Shown here: positions 1 through 8,812 of the stretch, piece by piece
Position numbering within the stretch: the stretch's first letter is position 1
Layout of the letters: every line of letters starts with the position of its first letter
Assembly: GCA_029260755.1 (NCBI GenBank)
Contig: JAJDCQ010000217.1
Span: forward strand, 1 to 38,003
DNA: 38,003 nucleotides
Direction: 5' to 3'
From: Planctomycetota bacterium
GTDB taxonomy: Bacteria > Planctomycetota > J058 > JAJDCQ01
Position numbers and translations under genes: made by a program
Notes under the pieces: generated by a model
Told to the model about the DNA's origin: nothing
The model's database searches: none
What the model saw: only the letters and a program-made list of their open reading frames with translations

Positions 1-144
1 GTCTGCCAGGGCGCGCCTGCCCAGCGCGAGCGGTGAATCTGATCGACACGCTTGTAGAGGGGCTCGACTCGAGCAGACGAGCTCAGGAGGGAGGGAAAGC
101 TGCTTCGCGGCAGGGAGTTGGAGCTTAACCTCCAGGCATTACCT

Positions 145-170
145 CTAGGCTAGGCTAGGCGAGGCTAGGC
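145..170. repeat. short TAGGC pentamer tandem repeat
   Basis: The stretch reads as four TAGGC-type units, one of them degenerate (GAGGC), and it overlaps the TAG stop codon of the RDD-domain gene. The units contain CTAG, which is usually rare in GC-rich bacteria. It looks like a small slippage repeat just past a gene end. I see no terminator-like stem with a T tract here. Confidence 0.6.
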
Positions 171-2027
171 GCTGTCGGTCGCGATGGGAGGCGAACGATC
201 CGGCGCCTCGACCTCGCCGGACGCGGGCGTCGGCTCCCCGGGTGCATCGACGAGCCGCGTCCCGGCGGCGAGGTCGCCGAGGCTCCGCCCGTCCGCCGCG
301 ACGAGGGGGCGCGCCGGGCCGAGGCCGGTCAGCGGGCTCGCGAGGAGGACGACGGCGCGGAGCACGCGCCGGGCGATCGGCACCGTCGCGTTCGCCGCGG
401 CCCCGGCCCCGGGCCCGGCCGCGAGCCGCAGGCGGGCGATCCGCTGCCCGGGCGTGCGCGGCGCCGCGGCGAGCCCGCAGAAGCCGACGATCATCACGGC
501 GAGGAGCGCGCTCGGCGAGGCGCGGCCGTCGGCGCCGGCGGCGAAGGCCGCGGCGGCGACGACGGCGAGGCCGAGGTCGACGCCGGCGGCGAGGAGGCGG
601 CGCTCGATCGGGACGGCGGCCGCCGCGGGGCCGTCGCTCGGGCGGGGTCGCGGCGAGGGGGCGGCGGGGCCCGTCGTGGACGTCGCTCGCCGGCGGACCG
701 TCAGCCCGACGAGCGACGCTACGAGGACGGCCGACCAGAGGAGCAGGCTCGACCACGGTCCCGACTCGACGCTCGCGCCGAACGCGCCGGTGAGCGGCAG
801 CAGCCGCAGCAGGGCGGTGAGGCCGAGCCACGCCGGGAGCAGTCGCCCGTCGGCGAGGCGCGTGCTCCGGACGCCGAGGATCGCGGCGAGGACGGCCGCG
901 GCGGCGGCCGTCTCGTAGAGCCAGCCGACGCGGACGGGGAGGAGGGCGGCGGCGCCCGCGCCGTCGATGCCGACGGGCAGGTCGCCGGCGATCGCGCGAA
1001 GCAGCCCGAGCGCGCGGCCCGCAACGCCGGCGGCCGCCAGCCCGACGATGGCGGCGTCGGTCGTCTCGTCGCGGTCGCCTCGCAAGGACGCGATCAGCGG
1101 GAGGGCGGCGGCGAAGAGCAGCTCCGCGGTCCGGAGCCGGACGCCGTCGGGGACGACGCCGCCGACGAAGCCCTCGGAGCCGAGGAGCGCCTCGAGCAGG
1201 ACCAGCCCGGCGGTCGAGGCGACGACGAGGGCGCAGCTGGCGTCGGCGATGGCTCCGCGGCCGCGCGGTCCGGAGCGCGACGCGGCGAGCGCCACGACGA
1301 GGAAGGTGACGCCGAGGGCGAGGACGACCGGGATCGCCGCCGCGAACGGCAGCCCGGCGAGGGCGCCGGGGATCGCGAGCGGGGCGCCCGTGACGAGCGC
1401 GTCTCCTCCGGCCACGTGCGCGTCCGCCTGGGCGGGCAGGACGACCCGGTAGTAGTAGAGCCCCGCGCCGACGAGGACGACCTTCGCGAGCGAGCTCAGG
1501 ATGAAGCCATCGAGCGCCCGCCGCGTCATCGTCGCGACCCCGTCGGCGAGCCGGCGCTCGGCGCCGATCGCCCAGGCCGTCGCCCGCATCAGCCCGGTCC
1601 AGACCGGTCCACCGCGCGGGACGAGGACGGCGTCGGCCACCCGGAGGAGCTTCGCGCGCCCGCGGAGGGCCACGACGAACCGCGCCACCTTGCAGCTCGA
1701 GAGGAGCACGTAGCCCGCGAAGACGCCGCCGCCGACGGCGATGGCGGCGAGGGTCGCCGGGTCGCCGAGGTCGAGGTGCGCCTCCGCGAGCGGGAGCCGC
1801 TCGGTGCGGAAGCGAAACGAGAACGCGAGGACGACCCAGATCGCCTGGAAGCCGAGGGCGACGTAGAGGCGCGGGCTCCGGAGCGCGACGGCGACCGCCT
1901 CGCGCGCCGCTCGCCCGACGATCCCGCGGGCGTGGCGGACGAGGAAGGCGGCGGCGAGGAGCTGCACCGCGGCGAAGGCCGCCGGGACGGTGAAGCAGAT
2001 CAGGCCGATGGCGTCGAAGAGGTCCAC
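165..2027 (-). CDS. polytopic membrane protein with C-terminal RDD domain
   Basis: This is a 620-residue integral membrane protein of unknown specific role. Hydrophobic segments run through most of its length (for example about residues 8-30, 54-73 and 92-113), and I count roughly a dozen or more. The last 150 residues look like an RDD domain: an Arg-Asp pair in the first helix (RRLLAAGVDLG), then PGQRIARLRL, then RSLGDLAAGTRLVD. RDD proteins are small membrane modules of mostly unknown function, some linked to ion transport. Here the module is appended to a long Ala/Leu-rich membrane region. A Pro-rich cytosolic linker precedes it. The start is GTG at 2027, with no clear ribosome-binding site, so it is uncertain. 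The gene lies 66 bases downstream of the small membrane protein gene and may be co-transcribed with it and the PHP gene. Confidence 0.8.
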   Translation of the reverse strand: MDLFDAIGLICFTVPAAFAAVQLLAAAFLVRHARGIVGRAAREAVAVALRSPRLYVALGFQAIWVVLAFSFRFRTERLPLAEAHLDLGDPATLAAIAVGGGVFAGYVLLSSCKVARFVVALRGRAKLLRVADAVLVPRGGPVWTGLMRATAWAIGAERRLADGVATMTRRALDGFILSSLAKVVLVGAGLYYYRVVLPAQADAHVAGGDALVTGAPLAIPGALAGLPFAAAIPVVLALGVTFLVVALAASRSGPRGRGAIADASCALVVASTAGLVLLEALLGSEGFVGGVVPDGVRLRTAELLFAAALPLIASLRGDRDETTDAAIVGLAAAGVAGRALGLLRAIAGDLPVGIDGAGAAALLPVRVGWLYETAAAAAVLAAILGVRSTRLADGRLLPAWLGLTALLRLLPLTGAFGASVESGPWSSLLLWSAVLVASLVGLTVRRRATSTTGPAAPSPRPRPSDGPAAAAVPIERRLLAAGVDLGLAVVAAAAFAAGADGRASPSALLAVMIVGFCGLAAAPRTPGQRIARLRLAAGPGAGAAANATVPIARRVLRAVVLLASPLTGLGPARPLVAADGRSLGDLAAGTRLVDAPGEPTPASGEVEAPDRSPPIATDSA

Positions 2028-2093
2028 GCCATCGTGTATCGGACTCGGCGGCGCCGCCCTTGAGCGGCACCCCTCATTCGCCCGGGCGGAGGG

Positions 2094-2330
2094 TCACTCC
2101 GCGTCGAGCTGCTCGGCCTTCCCCATCAGGGCGAAGCAGACCACGCCGAACGACGCGGCGAGCGAGAAGATCCCGCAGCAGCTGCACCCGTTCAGGATGT
2201 GGAACAGCACCTCGCCCGGAAAGAACGCGCCGGCCGACACGAGAATGGTGACGAGCTGCTGGAGCCCTAGCCCGAGGAGGAAGATGAGGGCACCGGCGAT
2301 GCCGATGATCGCGGCGGTCTTGATCTTCAT
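2094..2330 (-). CDS. small two-helix membrane protein, unknown function
   Basis: A 78-residue protein with two hydrophobic segments (about residues 5-33 and 43-70) separated by a short loop. The sequence NGCSCCGIFSL places three Cys at the start of the second helix. I do not recognise a family. It starts with ATG at 2330, four bases after the stop of the PHP-domain gene. A GGAG ribosome-binding site overlaps the end of that gene, so the two are probably translationally coupled. Codon use and third-position GC match the neighbours. The Cys cluster might bind metal or form disulfides, but that is only a guess. Confidence 0.7.
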   Translation of the reverse strand: MKIKTAAIIGIAGALIFLLGLGLQQLVTILVSAGAFFPGEVLFHILNGCSCCGIFSLAASFGVVCFALMGKAEQLDAE

Positions 2331-2334
2331 GGGG

Positions 2335-3924
2335 TCACTCCGCGTAGATCGCGCTCGTCACGGCCCCGCGGCAGAAGTCGGGGTCCTGGAGATCGAGGTT
2401 GATCAGCTTGCTCAGGGCGTCGGGAAAGTCGAAGACGAGGAAGGTGGTCGGGACGGGCGAGAACCCGACGCCGAGCTGCTGGCCGAAGAACAGGAGGTAG
2501 ACGGCCAGCGGCCCGCCGGTCGCGAAGACCTGCTGCGCCTGACCGATCAGCCCCTGGATCGTCGATCCGAGGAAGCCGAGGTTCTGGAGCGGCACGCCCA
2601 TCACGAGCAGGCGCAGGAGCTGCGCGTTCGGGATCGACATGTCGAGCCGCTCGTAGACGTTCACCCGGTACCAGGACGGTCCGCTCGGGGTGTCGGAGAA
2701 GGTCGTCACGAACGATCCTCCCGCGATCGACCACGTCTGGATCACCTGGCCGTTCTTGACCAGCTCGACCTTGCCCTGGTCGGCGTTCTCGACCGCGATC
2801 TGGAAGTCGATCGTGCCGGTGGTCGAGAGCGGGATCGTGTCGCCGAGGATCGTCTCGAAGATGGCGTCCCCGTTGCGGTCGGCCTTGAAGTCGACCCGCG
2901 CGGCGCGCGGCGAGCGCGAGACCCAGGTGCGGCCCCGACGGATCCCGTCGGTGATGCCGGCGGCGGTCGTGTTCTCGGCGAACACCCACGTCGTCGGCTG
3001 GCCGGGCGGGAAGAGGTAGTGGCGGTCGCCGCCGCCAATCGCGGCGAGCTTGTGACCGGCGGAGATGAGCGCCTCGTAGAAGGCGAGGCACTGGCGGTTC
3101 TTGCCGCCGCCCTGCACGGCCACGGCGGAGCGGATCGCGGGGTCGGCCGTGATGCCGGCGGCGGTGAGGCCCTCGTCGCGCATCCAGTCGTCGATGTCGG
3201 AGTCGACGGTGTCCTCGATCGCGCGGTAGCCCCACGGCCCGTTCCACACCTCGAGGCCGTCGATCCGGTCGTAGTCGATGTTCCACCAGAACGGGTTGTC
3301 GGCCTCGATGGGGTGGTTGAGGACGAAGAAGCCGCCCTGGGCGTGGATGTCGTCGACGACGTCGTGGATCCGACCGGCGACGGCCGCGGCGCCGGCGCTG
3401 CGGTCCTGGGTGTGCGCGATCGGCTCGCGGCTCAGGTTGTGCGCGCCCGCGTGACCCGGGCCGCCCCACTCCTCGCCGGCGAGGACGACGAGGCTGGTCT
3501 GCCGGTTCAGGAACTGCGGATCGGTCAGGACCGAGGTCTGGCGGTGGTCCGAGATGCTGACGTAGTCGAGCCCCTCGGTCTCGGCGAGCAGGATCGTCGT
3601 CCTGATGTCGTCGCCGAACGGGTCGGTGTCGTCGCTGTGCCGGGTGTGGACGTGGAGGTCGCCGGCGAGCCAGCTCCCAGAGGGCGGCGTCGTCGGCGCG
3701 GGCGGGGGCGGCGTCGTCGTGCCGCCGCCGCCCGGCGTGGTCGTGCCGCCGCCGCCGGGGGTCGTCGTTCCCCCGCCGGGCGTGCCGGATCCCGGCGTCG
3801 TCGCTCCGCCGGAACTGCTTCCAGTCGCGACGGTTCCGCCGCCGCCGCCGCCGCCGCTGCAGGCGAAACCGATCCCCATCGTGGCGGTCGCGATGACCGC
3901 CAGCGTCAACATCCTACGCATCAT
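2335..3924 (-). CDS. secreted PHP-domain metallohydrolase (CehA/McbA type), probable lipoprotein
   Basis: A 529-residue exported protein. The N-terminus is a hydrophobic signal ending in IGFAC (Cys22), an imperfect lipobox, so lipidation is likely but not certain. Residues 23-86 are a Gly/Thr/Pro repeat linker. The PHP metal-binding motifs follow: GDLHVHTRHSD (His91, His93), YVSISDHRQ, a GEEWGGPGHAGAHNL loop, FVLNHPIE and GGGDRH. This order is typical of the CehA/McbA group of phosphoesterase-like metallohydrolases. The substrate cannot be inferred. I chose ATG 3924 over the upstream start at 3960 because AGGGG lies about 8 bases before it and the signal peptide begins there. It heads a likely three-gene unit with the small membrane protein and RDD protein. 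Confidence 0.85.
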   Translation of the reverse strand: MMRRMLTLAVIATATMGIGFACSGGGGGGGTVATGSSSGGATTPGSGTPGGGTTTPGGGGTTTPGGGGTTTPPPPAPTTPPSGSWLAGDLHVHTRHSDDTDPFGDDIRTTILLAETEGLDYVSISDHRQTSVLTDPQFLNRQTSLVVLAGEEWGGPGHAGAHNLSREPIAHTQDRSAGAAAVAGRIHDVVDDIHAQGGFFVLNHPIEADNPFWWNIDYDRIDGLEVWNGPWGYRAIEDTVDSDIDDWMRDEGLTAAGITADPAIRSAVAVQGGGKNRQCLAFYEALISAGHKLAAIGGGDRHYLFPPGQPTTWVFAENTTAAGITDGIRRGRTWVSRSPRAARVDFKADRNGDAIFETILGDTIPLSTTGTIDFQIAVENADQGKVELVKNGQVIQTWSIAGGSFVTTFSDTPSGPSWYRVNVYERLDMSIPNAQLLRLLVMGVPLQNLGFLGSTIQGLIGQAQQVFATGGPLAVYLLFFGQQLGVGFSPVPTTFLVFDFPDALSKLINLDLQDPDFCRGAVTSAIYAE

Positions 3925-4033
3925 CTCTCTTGTCCCCTGCTCTCGCCGACGCCGGATCACCCCTGACCGTGCGCAACGAGGCCTGACATCTAGGGATGCG
4001 AGGGGCGCCGAGTCAACGAGAATCCCGATCCGC

Positions 4034-4061
4034 TTGCGGTGCCTGCGCGTGCGAGTACGCT
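4034..4061 (+). promoter_or_regulatory. possible sigma-70 promoter of the DUF4419 gene
   Basis: TTGCGG, a 16-base spacer and TACGCT lie 28 bases ahead of the ATG at 4089, with a GGAAGGGAG ribosome-binding site in between. The match to the consensus is only moderate. It lies in the 164-base divergent gap shared with the PHP lipoprotein gene. Confidence 0.3.
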
Positions 4062-4088
4062 CCAGACGAGACGGAAGGGAGTTCGGTC

Positions 4089-5258
4089 ATGGCGTTCGGC
4101 TCTTGGTTCGGTGGCGGAGAGCGGCGCAAGCTCGAGTCCTGGGAGACGTCGTCGCGTCCCGAGGCTCCCGCCGAGGTGCTCGCCCGCACGAGCGGGATCA
4201 CGTTCGCGGTCGACCCGGTCGAGCCGGCCGCGCTTCCGCTCGGGAGATGCAAGGGCTACGCCGGCGTCACCTACCTGATCGGATCGCATCCGGAAGCCTG
4301 CTCCGACTGGTCGGGGGACGTCGTCGTCCGGGTCGACCGGCAGCCGCTCATCAAGGCGATCCATCTGGCCTTCGCCGAGCATCGCCCGCTCGTCCTCACG
4401 CCCGACGCGCTCTGGGTCACGATCATCCAGGGATTCGCTGCTCACGTCGCGAAGCATCAGGGACGCCTCCGTGAGCGCCTCGTCCGCCACCGCGAGGGCA
4501 AGAAGGAGCTCCTCGTCGCACGAGACGACTTCGTTCGCGGGTCGCCGGAGAACGACTGGGCGTCTCTCTTCGAGCACTTCGGCGCGGGCCTCCGCGAGGA
4601 GATCGGCGCCGAGCTCCACGATCTCCTCGTGGGCGACTTCTCGACGACCGGTCCCGCCGAGAGGGCGGCCTTCCGGATCGGGCTGATGGACGTGTTCGAG
4701 CCCTACTACGACTACGGGGCGGTCTGCGTGTGTGGCATCCCCACCGTCACGCTCGAAGGAACGGTCGACGACTGGCGGTCCCTGACCTCACGCGTTCGTC
4801 AGCTCACGGACCTCGATGGCGACCTCAGCTTCTGGACCGAGAAGCTGCTGCCTGTCTGCGAGCAGCTCGAGCGCTCCGCCGCCGGCGAGCCCGACCTCGC
4901 CTTCTGGAGGAGGATCTACAAGCTCGAGGAGGCCTATGGCAGCAGTCGCATCAATGGCTGGGTGCTCAGGCTTCTTCCCTACATCCAGGGCCAGAGCGAG
5001 GGGCTCACCGAGCCGAACCCGTTCCTCACCCACGAGGAGCACGAGCTTCTGCCGTTCATGCGGGGCGGGCTTCCGACCTCGGCGCTCCCGAAGGGTCTCT
5101 CGTCGGTGCCGATGTCGATCAAGTGGGCCGATGGCAACGAGCAGATGATGCAGCTCTTCGGAGGTCTCGTCGGGGTGACCCAGGACTCCGAGACCCTCGG
5201 TCTGCGGCCCAAGCTCGGCTGGGCGGTCCGCCCCGCCCCTCCGCCGTCCGACGCCTAG
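4089..5258 (+). CDS. DUF4419 family protein
   Basis: A 389-residue soluble protein. It matches my knowledge of the DUF4419 family in the block HRPLVLTPDALWVTIIQGFA near residues 97-116, the DWRSL segment, FWRRIYK and an INGWVLRLLPY segment. DUF4419 proteins occur in fungi and scattered bacteria, and their biochemical role is unknown to me. There is no signal peptide or membrane segment. The start at ATG 4089 is supported by a GGAAGGGAG ribosome-binding site; an upstream in-frame start at 3996 would add a Cys/Arg-rich stretch that looks non-coding. It stands alone, divergent from the PHP lipoprotein gene and 68 bases before the SDR gene. Confidence 0.85.
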   Translation: MAFGSWFGGGERRKLESWETSSRPEAPAEVLARTSGITFAVDPVEPAALPLGRCKGYAGVTYLIGSHPEACSDWSGDVVVRVDRQPLIKAIHLAFAEHRPLVLTPDALWVTIIQGFAAHVAKHQGRLRERLVRHREGKKELLVARDDFVRGSPENDWASLFEHFGAGLREEIGAELHDLLVGDFSTTGPAERAAFRIGLMDVFEPYYDYGAVCVCGIPTVTLEGTVDDWRSLTSRVRQLTDLDGDLSFWTEKLLPVCEQLERSAAGEPDLAFWRRIYKLEEAYGSSRINGWVLRLLPYIQGQSEGLTEPNPFLTHEEHELLPFMRGGLPTSALPKGLSSVPMSIKWADGNEQMMQLFGGLVGVTQDSETLGLRPKLGWAVRPAPPPSDA

Positions 5259-5311
5259 CTATCTAGACGCGGCTCCGGGCCGGTTGGGGTCGCTCGTTCG
5301 CGGCGGCCGGG

Positions 5312-5317
5312 TAGAAT
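5312..5317 (+). promoter_or_regulatory. possible -10 element giving a leaderless SDR transcript
   Basis: TAGAAT (5 of 6 to TATAAT) ends 9 bases before the ATG at 5327, and no ribosome-binding site is present. A transcript starting about 7 bases after it would begin within a few bases of the ATG. No good -35 box is visible, so this is weak. Confidence 0.3.
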
Positions 5318-5326
5318 GCGACCTCG

Positions 5327-6733
5327 ATGGCCGAGTCGCGTTCCGATTCCGACGCCGATCCCGTCCCCGAGCCTGCGCCCCCGTCGGCCTCCCCGCCGGC
5401 GGCGCCGGCCGGGCCGCCGACGTCCGATGAGATCGCCGCCTGCATCCGCGTCCTGAATGGGCTCCGCGAGGCGCCGCAGGACGACCCCGACTTTCTCGCC
5501 GTCCAGCGCGCGGTGACCGACCTCCGCAAGCACCGGAAGCGTCGCCGGCGTCGGCTCGGCCGTCACAAGCTGCGCGGCGGCGATCGGGTGAAGCGGGCCG
5601 AGGCGAGCAAGCTCCCGCCATCCGAGGAGCCTACCGTCGTCGCCGAGCTCGACCGGCCGCGCGCCTGCTACATGTGCAAGAAGCCGTACCGGGCGGTGTC
5701 GGCTCACTGGGACCAGCACTGCCCGAGCTGCGCGCGGGAGGAGGCCTACCGGCGGTTCCGCTCGGCGGACTTGACCGGCCGCCGCGCGCTCCTGACCGGC
5801 GGCCGCATCAAGATCGGGTTCGAGACCGGTTTGCGCCTGCTCCGGTGGGGCGCTCACCTCGACGTGACGACGCGCTTCCCCGTCGACGCGGCGAAGCGCT
5901 ACGCGGCCGAGGACGACTTCGAGGTGTGGCGTGATCGTCTGACGATCCACGCGCTCGACATGCAGCGACTTCGTGAGGTGGTCGTCCTCGCCGAGGTGCT
6001 CGCCCGGCGCGCGGAGCCGTTCGACATCATCGTCCACAACGCGGCGCAGACCGTGTGGCGGCCGCCGGTCCATCACGCCGCCCTGTATGCCGAGGAGGAG
6101 AAGCCGCCGCCGCCGCTCCTCGTCGATCTCCTCGGCGGGGACCGGGCGAGCGCCGAGGAGGCGGCGCTCGCCAAGGCCGCCCCGGGGGCCCGGGCCCTGT
6201 TCGTCGAGGGCGGGGCGCTTCTCGAGGAGGAGAGCGGCCTCGCGACCGACTTCAGGCCGGTCAACTCGTGGGTGCAGCGGATCGGCGACGTCGGTCCGGT
6301 CGAGGTGGTGACCGCCCACGTCGTGAACGCGATCTCCCCCTTCATCCTGACGAACCGCCTCGTGCCGCTGATGCGCGGGTCGAGCTTCGAAGACCGCTAC
6401 GTCGTCAACGTCTCGGCGATGGAGGGGAAGTTCCGGCGGGCCGTGAAGGGCGAGATGCACCCGCACACGAACATGGCGAAGGCCGCCCTCAACATGCTGA
6501 CGCGCACCTCGGCCGATGACCTCGCCGACGACGCGGTCTACATGTGCAGCGTCGACACCGGCTGGGTCACCGACGAGGCGCCGATCGTGAAGCAGGACGT
6601 CACGTTTCGCCCGCCGCTCGACTCCGCCGACGGCGCCGTCCGCGTCCTCGACCCGATCCTGCGAGGGGTCGTCGACGGGAAGCCCGTGTGGAACTGCTTC
6701 CTGAAGGACTACGCGGTGAGCGAGGACTGGTAG
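5327..6733 (+). CDS. atypical SDR-family oxidoreductase with N-terminal Cys4 zinc knuckle
   Basis: A 468-residue protein. Residues 1-110 are a Pro-rich then strongly basic (KHRKRRRRR) N-terminal region. Residues 114-135 hold CYMC and CPSC, a likely Cys4 zinc site. A Rossmann SDR domain follows: TGGRIKIG nucleotide loop (157-164), HNAAQT (238-243, in place of NNAG), Asn334 and Ser363 in NVSAMEGK. Where SDRs have YxxxK, this protein has HTNMAK, so Lys385 is kept but Tyr is replaced by Thr381. I recall this HTNMAK form as a distinct SDR subgroup found in eukaryotes and bacteria. There is also a long insertion (about 250-320) before the catalytic region. Substrate unknown. A normal dehydrogenase reaction is doubtful without the Tyr. 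It appears monocistronic. Confidence 0.8.
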   Translation: MAESRSDSDADPVPEPAPPSASPPAAPAGPPTSDEIAACIRVLNGLREAPQDDPDFLAVQRAVTDLRKHRKRRRRRLGRHKLRGGDRVKRAEASKLPPSEEPTVVAELDRPRACYMCKKPYRAVSAHWDQHCPSCAREEAYRRFRSADLTGRRALLTGGRIKIGFETGLRLLRWGAHLDVTTRFPVDAAKRYAAEDDFEVWRDRLTIHALDMQRLREVVVLAEVLARRAEPFDIIVHNAAQTVWRPPVHHAALYAEEEKPPPPLLVDLLGGDRASAEEAALAKAAPGARALFVEGGALLEEESGLATDFRPVNSWVQRIGDVGPVEVVTAHVVNAISPFILTNRLVPLMRGSSFEDRYVVNVSAMEGKFRRAVKGEMHPHTNMAKAALNMLTRTSADDLADDAVYMCSVDTGWVTDEAPIVKQDVTFRPPLDSADGAVRVLDPILRGVVDGKPVWNCFLKDYAVSEDW

Positions 6734-6920
6734 CCGCCCGGCGACTCTCGAGAGCGACTGAGCGGCGTTGAACGGTCGACGCCCAACCGCCGGAGTCTCG
6801 ACGCCAGGCGCGACTTTCTTCCGGCTGGCGGCCGGTCGGGGCGGGGTTTAGGGTCTCTCGGTGGTCGCCGGCTCGTTTGGCCAACGATTCGCTCCCTCGG
6901 TCTCCGTGGAGGTCCATGAC

Positions 6921-7805
6921 ATGCCGCTGTCGACCGACGAGCGGGCGCGCCTCGCCGAGCACGCCCTGGCGGTGCGCGAGGCGATCCTCGAGATCGTCCG
7001 CGCCTCGGGGAGCGGTCACGTCGGGACCGCCCTCGGGCAGACCGACGTGCTGGTCACCCTCTACGACCGCGTCCTGCGCTTCGACGCCGATCGACCCGAC
7101 TGGCCCGAGCGCGACCGGTTCGTCCTGAGCAAGGGCCACGGCGGGATCGGGCTGGTGCCGATCCTGGCCGACGCGGGCTTCATCCCGCACGAGGAGCTCC
7201 CCCACTTCGGCGAGAGCGGCCACCGGCTCGGCATGCACATGGACCATCACAAGGTCCCCGGCCTCGAGTGCTCGACGGGCTCCCTCGGTCACGGCCTCGG
7301 CCAGGCCGTCGGGATGGCGCTCGGCGCGAAGATCCAGGGGCAGGCCTGGCGGACGTTCTGCCTCGTGAGCGATGGCGAGCTCTACGAGGGGAGCACCTGG
7401 GAGGCGATCCTCGGCGCCCCGTCGATGGGGCTCGGCCGGCTGACCCTCATCGTCGACCGCAACCGCCTCACGATGGACGGGGCGACCGAGGAGCTCGTCC
7501 CGCTCGAGCCGATCGACGGCAAGCTCGCGGCGTTCGGGTGGCGGGTCGCCCGCTGCGACGGCCACGACCTCGACGCGATCGCGGACGCGTTCGACGCGGC
7601 GGCCGCCGACGAGGCGTCGGGCAAGCCGGCGGCGATCGTCTTCGACACGGTCAAGGGGCGCGGCGTCTCGTTCATGGAGAACGACCCGCGCTGGCACTAC
7701 GGGGCGCTCGACTCCGACGACCTCGAGCGCGCGCGCGCCTCGATTCGCGAGAGCGAGGGCGCCGGCGCCGGCGCGGGAGCGGACACGAAGGCGGCGACTC
7801 GATGA
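6921..7805 (+). CDS. transketolase, N-terminal (ThDP-binding) subunit
   Basis: A 294-residue split transketolase subunit. It shows SGHVGTALGQTD (31-42), the start of the thiamine-diphosphate fold, SKGHGG (70-75), CSTGSLGHGLGQAVGMALGAK (117-137) and SDGELYEGSTWEA (150-162), the Mg/ThDP motif, followed by VDRNRLTMDG. It pairs with the next gene to make the complete enzyme, which moves two-carbon ketol units between sugars. I chose ATG 6921 because GGAGG lies 8 bases upstream; a GTG at 6861 would add 20 poorly fitting residues. It is the first gene of a five-gene operon with lipid-binding and aminotransferase genes. Split transketolases often sit in secondary-pathway operons, so a specialised role is likely, though central pentose metabolism is possible. 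Confidence 0.9.
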   Translation: MPLSTDERARLAEHALAVREAILEIVRASGSGHVGTALGQTDVLVTLYDRVLRFDADRPDWPERDRFVLSKGHGGIGLVPILADAGFIPHEELPHFGESGHRLGMHMDHHKVPGLECSTGSLGHGLGQAVGMALGAKIQGQAWRTFCLVSDGELYEGSTWEAILGAPSMGLGRLTLIVDRNRLTMDGATEELVPLEPIDGKLAAFGWRVARCDGHDLDAIADAFDAAAADEASGKPAAIVFDTVKGRGVSFMENDPRWHYGALDSDDLERARASIRESEGAGAGAGADTKAATR

Positions 7806-8812
7806 CCCGAACGGTCGGCTTCACCTGGACCGTCGCCGACGGCAACCTCGTCTCCGCCGACGACGTCTGGGGCGACGTCCTCGTCGAGCGCGGCCGGGCC
7901 GATCCGCGCATCGTGGCCGTCACCGCCGACCTCGCCCACAGCACCAAGATCGGCCGCTTCAAGGAGGCGTTCCCCGAGCGCTTCGTGAACGTGGGCATCT
8001 GCGAGCAGAACATGATGGCGCTCGCGGCCGGCCTCGCCGCGACCGGGTTGATCCCCGTCGTCTCGACCTACGCGGCGTTCGCCTCGCTCCGGGCGGCCGA
8101 GTTCGTCCGCAACGACATCGCCTACAACGCGCGCAACGTGAAGATCGTCGGCACCCTGGCCGGGGTGAGCTTCGGGCAAGGCGGGCCGACCCACCACACC
8201 CTCGAGGACCTCGCGCTGCTCCGGGCCGTCCCGGGGATCACCGTCGTCTGCTCGTCGGACGGCCCGCAGACCGGCGAGGCGCTCGCGGCCGCGCTCGACT
8301 GGGACGGACCGGTCTACATCCGGTGCGCCCGCGGGATGGAGCCGCCGGTGCCGCGCCCAGACGGGATGCGGTTCGAGATCGGGCGCGCGCTCGAGCTCGC
8401 GGCCGGGACCGATGCGACCGTGATCGCCTGCGGCACGACCGTGCTCCACGCCGTCCGCGCCGCCGAGCGGCTCGCCGAGGCCGGCGCGAGCGTCGGCGTC
8501 CTCGAGGTCCACACGATCAAGCCGCTCGACGCCGACGCGATCCTCGCGGCGGCGCGGCGGACCCGCCGGCTGGTCACGGTCGAGGATCACAACGTGATCG
8601 GCGGTCTCGGGACGGCGGTCGCCGACGTCATCGCCGGGGCGGGGCTCGGCTGCGCCCTCCGGAAGCTCGGCCATCAGGACCGCTACGCGCCGCTCGGGAT
8701 CCCGGAGGACCTCCAGCACATCGCCGGCTTCGACGAGGACGCGATCGTCACGACGCTCGGCGACCTGCTGAAGGTCGAGGTCGGCGACGACGCCGACTGG
8801 GACGAGCCGTGA
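7802..8812 (+). CDS. transketolase, C-terminal (Pyr) subunit
   Basis: A 336-residue partner of the preceding subunit; its ATG overlaps the previous stop (ATGA). Recognisable parts are a DLAHSTKIGRF segment, VNVGICEQNMMALAAGLA with the Glu that activates the thiamine ring, SFGQGGPTHHTLEDLALLR in the pyrimidine domain, and the C-terminal transketolase domain (GTTVLHAVRAAERL, VLEVHTIKPLDADAI, VEDHNVIGGLG). Both halves look intact, so the heterodimer should be active. The region resembles the transketolase C half more than DXS. It stops in TGA overlapped by the GTG start of the SCP2-like gene. Confidence 0.9.
   Translation: MTRTVGFTWTVADGNLVSADDVWGDVLVERGRADPRIVAVTADLAHSTKIGRFKEAFPERFVNVGICEQNMMALAAGLAATGLIPVVSTYAAFASLRAAEFVRNDIAYNARNVKIVGTLAGVSFGQGGPTHHTLEDLALLRAVPGITVVCSSDGPQTGEALAAALDWDGPVYIRCARGMEPPVPRPDGMRFEIGRALELAAGTDATVIACGTTVLHAVRAAERLAEAGASVGVLEVHTIKPLDADAILAAARRTRRLVTVEDHNVIGGLGTAVADVIAGAGLGCALRKLGHQDRYAPLGIPEDLQHIAGFDEDAIVTTLGDLLKVEVGDDADWDEP

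Noticed and set aside
3..128. Plus-strand open frame running in from the left edge and ending in TAA
   Set aside because: Only about 40 codons are visible and no family pattern appears; it could be the tail of a gene outside the window but cannot be supported.
145..2070. Arg/Pro-rich 641-codon ORF overlapping the RDD protein
   Set aside because: Low-complexity Arg-rich translation typical of a frame shadow; the hydrophobic frame with RDD motifs is the real gene.
3715..3845. Short repeats resembling a CRISPR-like array
   Set aside because: They are the codons of the Gly/Thr/Pro linker of the PHP lipoprotein, without regular spacers.
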